A stretch of DNA of 6,885 bases from Thiotrichaceae bacterium (GTDB lineage Bacteria; Pseudomonadota; Gammaproteobacteria; Thiotrichales; Thiotrichaceae), in the NCBI GenBank assembly GCA_027030285.1, contig JALVFC010000530.1:1-6885 (forward strand), given 5' to 3'. Shown here in pieces: positions 5,124 through 6,885 of this stretch. The first letter of the stretch is position 1; each line of letters begins with the position of its first letter. The translations under genes and the position numbers were made by a program. The notes below the pieces were generated by a model. It made no database searches and was not told where the DNA came from. It saw only the letters and a list, made by a program, of their open reading frames with translations.

Positions 5124-6885
5124 TCAAGCACTTTTCCAGACTATCGCAATATTATTCACTTCGATATCGGTTTTCCTGAGTTTGATGGCGAATTCTTCGA
5201 TGGTCAGATTCTCAACGTCATACTTGTCGGCAAGTTCATCAATTTTGTCTTCAAGTTCGTATTCCAGTTGTTCAATATCTTCCTTGATCTCATTGACTCT
5301 CTCCTGTGCTCTGCTGACATCCCCTTTTTCCTTGAAGATGCGCTGTCCTCTGCTGATAGCACGACCGACCTTGGCTGTTGAGGCGCGCCCAAATAATGCT
5401 CCTAACACTGCAACACCTGCATTAAATATAGAGCCCGTGGTGTCAGACTGTTCTTTTTCGAGGCGTTCCTCAGCGCGTGCCAACCTGGTTAATAGTGTTT
5501 TTTCTTTTTTTCCATAGCGTGTTTGCAGCTTTTCGATTTCCTGTTCTTTTTTATCATTTAGCAGGTCACTAAGGCGTACCTTAAAGTCAGCTAATGATTC
5601 GTAGGGGCGTGATTCAAGCTTGGGGCTTTTACAGCGAAACAGTTCCAGTTTGTGTTCATGATAGAGCCAGTTTTTCAGTTCTCTGGTTGCCGCTGAGAGT
5701 TTTTTGTCATTGCGAATAAAGTCAGGGCAGGGGGCATAACTGGCATTTGCAGGAGCTTGTGCCGGGAGCTGGCTAAAGCATTCATTGCCAGAAAAATTGT
5801 CGCTGGCATCGTGTGCCTGATCCCAGTCCAGTTGTGTGATATCGGCGGACAGGTCATGTGCCAGGCATAAGTCTTCCTCTTCATTGATACCACGAGACTG
5901 ATTGAAGAAGTGTAGGGTAGTGTGCGCCATTAAAGAGGGGATGTATTTGTGTTGCCCATTTATGTCGGGCATGTAGTACTGAGGTGTGCTGTTATCCAGT
6001 CCGGAATAGCTTTCAAAGCCATCATTGTGTGACTGGCCTGTTTCCTCGTTTTCAGTACTGTTGTCCAGTTGAATTTTCTGCTCTGCCATCAGTTGGCTGA
6101 TTTCATCACGCTTTAAAGGACCTTTTAAATAGCTGAGTACCCAGCGGGTTCCAAACAGGCGGATATCTTCAAGATGGGCGCTTTTCAGGAAAAAGGTGCG
6201 CTTTTTCAGGTTTGCCAGCAGGGTTTTGATTTCCTTTTTGTCGTAGTTTGAGTCAACCTTGCCGCCCAGACCATCAATAACACGTTCTATATCCTGTGTG
6301 GTTTGCAGGCGTCCAATAAACCAGGTGCCAATATTGGAGAGCCCTTTATAGTCCAGATCAACCGGGTTTTGTGTGCTAAGGATAACGCCTACGCCAAAAG
6401 CACGCGCCTGTTTTAGCATTAACATCATGGGTTCTTTGCTGGGTGGGTTTTTGGTGGGGGGGAAGAAGCCATAGATTTCATCCATGTACAGCACAGTTTT
6501 CAGGGCAGATGTACCACTTTGTCTGCGCATCCAGGCGATGTATTTGTTTAAGAGTAGTGTCACAAAGAACATGCGTTCTTCATCGTTAAGATGTGCAATT
6601 GAGAATATGGCGATCTTTGCTTTGCCATTTTCATCATAAAGCAGGTGCTGGATGTCCAGGTCATCACCTTCCAGCCAGGCTGAGAAAGTTGGCAAGGCGA
6701 TAATGGCATTGAATTTGGTGGCAAACTTGAAACGCTCTGTCTGAGGGTAGAAAGCCTCTATAGGCAATACACCTATTTTTTTGAAACCAGGGCTAATGAT
6801 ACGACCTATCAGATCTTCAAGGCTGAGATCATCAGCAGCAAGCCAGGCGTTGGTGATGATCTGTGCCAGCAGAATATATTCCTTG
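5124..6885 (-). CDS. HerA/FtsK-like P-loop ATPase with C-terminal coiled coils, uncharacterised family (5' end missing)
   Basis: The minus-strand frame is open from the right edge to the TGA at 5126-5124, giving 586 visible residues. The TTG at 6767-6765 is internal, since similar protein continues upstream of it, so the true start and the Walker A motif lie outside the window. Residues 1 to about 266 are the second half of an ATPase of the HerA/DUF853-like group: the region PIEAFYP; FSIAHLNDEERMFFV; a Walker B strand TVLYMDEIYGF with Asp135 and Glu136; then FFPPTKNPPSKEPMMLMLKQARAFGVG, the STQNPVDLDYKGLSNIGTWF motif and GRLQ with a candidate arginine finger, Arg192. About 267-390 is a polar, acidic, poorly structured linker. 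About 430-482 is a charged coiled coil, about 484-515 a Gly/Ala-rich hinge (GVAVLGALFGRAST), and about 518-556 a second coil. The C-terminus has RKTDIEVNNIAIVW. HerA-type motors pump DNA in repair, conjugation and phage defence, but I know of no assigned role for this subgroup. It faces murJ tail to tail and need not be related to it. Confidence 0.85.
   Translation of the reverse strand, partial: KEYILLAQIITNAWLAADDLSLEDLIGRIISPGFKKIGVLPIEAFYPQTERFKFATKFNAIIALPTFSAWLEGDDLDIQHLLYDENGKAKIAIFSIAHLNDEERMFFVTLLLNKYIAWMRRQSGTSALKTVLYMDEIYGFFPPTKNPPSKEPMMLMLKQARAFGVGVILSTQNPVDLDYKGLSNIGTWFIGRLQTTQDIERVIDGLGGKVDSNYDKKEIKTLLANLKKRTFFLKSAHLEDIRLFGTRWVLSYLKGPLKRDEISQLMAEQKIQLDNSTENEETGQSHNDGFESYSGLDNSTPQYYMPDINGQHKYIPSLMAHTTLHFFNQSRGINEEEDLCLAHDLSADITQLDWDQAHDASDNFSGNECFSQLPAQAPANASYAPCPDFIRNDKKLSAATRELKNWLYHEHKLELFRCKSPKLESRPYESLADFKVRLSDLLNDKKEQEIEKLQTRYGKKEKTLLTRLARAEERLEKEQSDTTGSIFNAGVAVLGALFGRASTAKVGRAISRGQRIFKEKGDVSRAQERVNEIKEDIEQLEYELEDKIDELADKYDVENLTIEEFAIKLRKTDIEVNNIAIVWKSA

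Noticed and set aside
5080..5517. Plus-strand open frames of about 100-145 codons opposite the end of the ATPase gene
   Set aside because: They are antisense to the coiled-coil region. One reads as a Ser-rich, low-complexity product (mirror of the charged coil), with no ribosome site or recognisable domain. The minus-strand frame gives a coherent protein.
6456..6462. G7 homopolymer as a possible frameshift in the ATPase gene
   Set aside because: The frame continues correctly on both sides and encodes the family-typical FFPP segment, so no disruption is seen.
6765..6767. TTG as the start of the ATPase gene
   Set aside because: The frame stays open to the window edge and the 39 upstream residues (including ISPGFKKIGV) fit the fold. 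A HerA motor also needs a Walker A motif upstream.

Overview
The window looks like chromosomal DNA of a free-living or host-associated, non-enteric gammaproteobacterium with moderate GC content. The evidence is a System I cytochrome c maturation gene order (ccmG-ccmH-ccmI) with ccmI as a separate gene, a MurJ of the proteobacterial type, and a proteobacterial patatin-like lipoprotein. The genus cannot be named from the sequence alone.

Plus strand, 1-5062: five tightly packed genes in one direction that probably form one transcription unit. The 3' part of ccmG (thioredoxin-like) is followed after 6 nt by ccmH (apocytochrome thiol oxidoreductase), after 12 nt by ccmI (TPR apocytochrome chaperone), after 12 nt by a patatin-like phospholipase lipoprotein, and then, through a 4-nt ATGA overlap, by murJ (lipid II flippase). 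The first three deliver reduced apocytochrome c to the haem ligation machinery in the periplasm. The last two concern the envelope: a predicted membrane-anchored lipid acyl hydrolase and the flippase of peptidoglycan precursor. No promoter or terminator is visible between these genes.

5063-5123: a 61-nt gap between convergent genes, with one short hairpin and no strong T-tract.

Minus strand, 6885-5124: a large HerA/FtsK-like ATPase cut by the right edge of the window. The Walker B half of the motor is present and is followed by a polar linker, two coiled-coil segments around a Gly/Ala-rich hinge, and a conserved-looking C-terminal tail. The Walker A half lies outside the window. To my knowledge the family is conserved but has no assigned function, which makes this the least understood gene here.

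I saw no RNA genes, CRISPR arrays, insertion sequences, attachment sites or long repeats. Most of the window is ordinary core genome. The points worth a second look are the ATPase and the patatin-murJ coupling.
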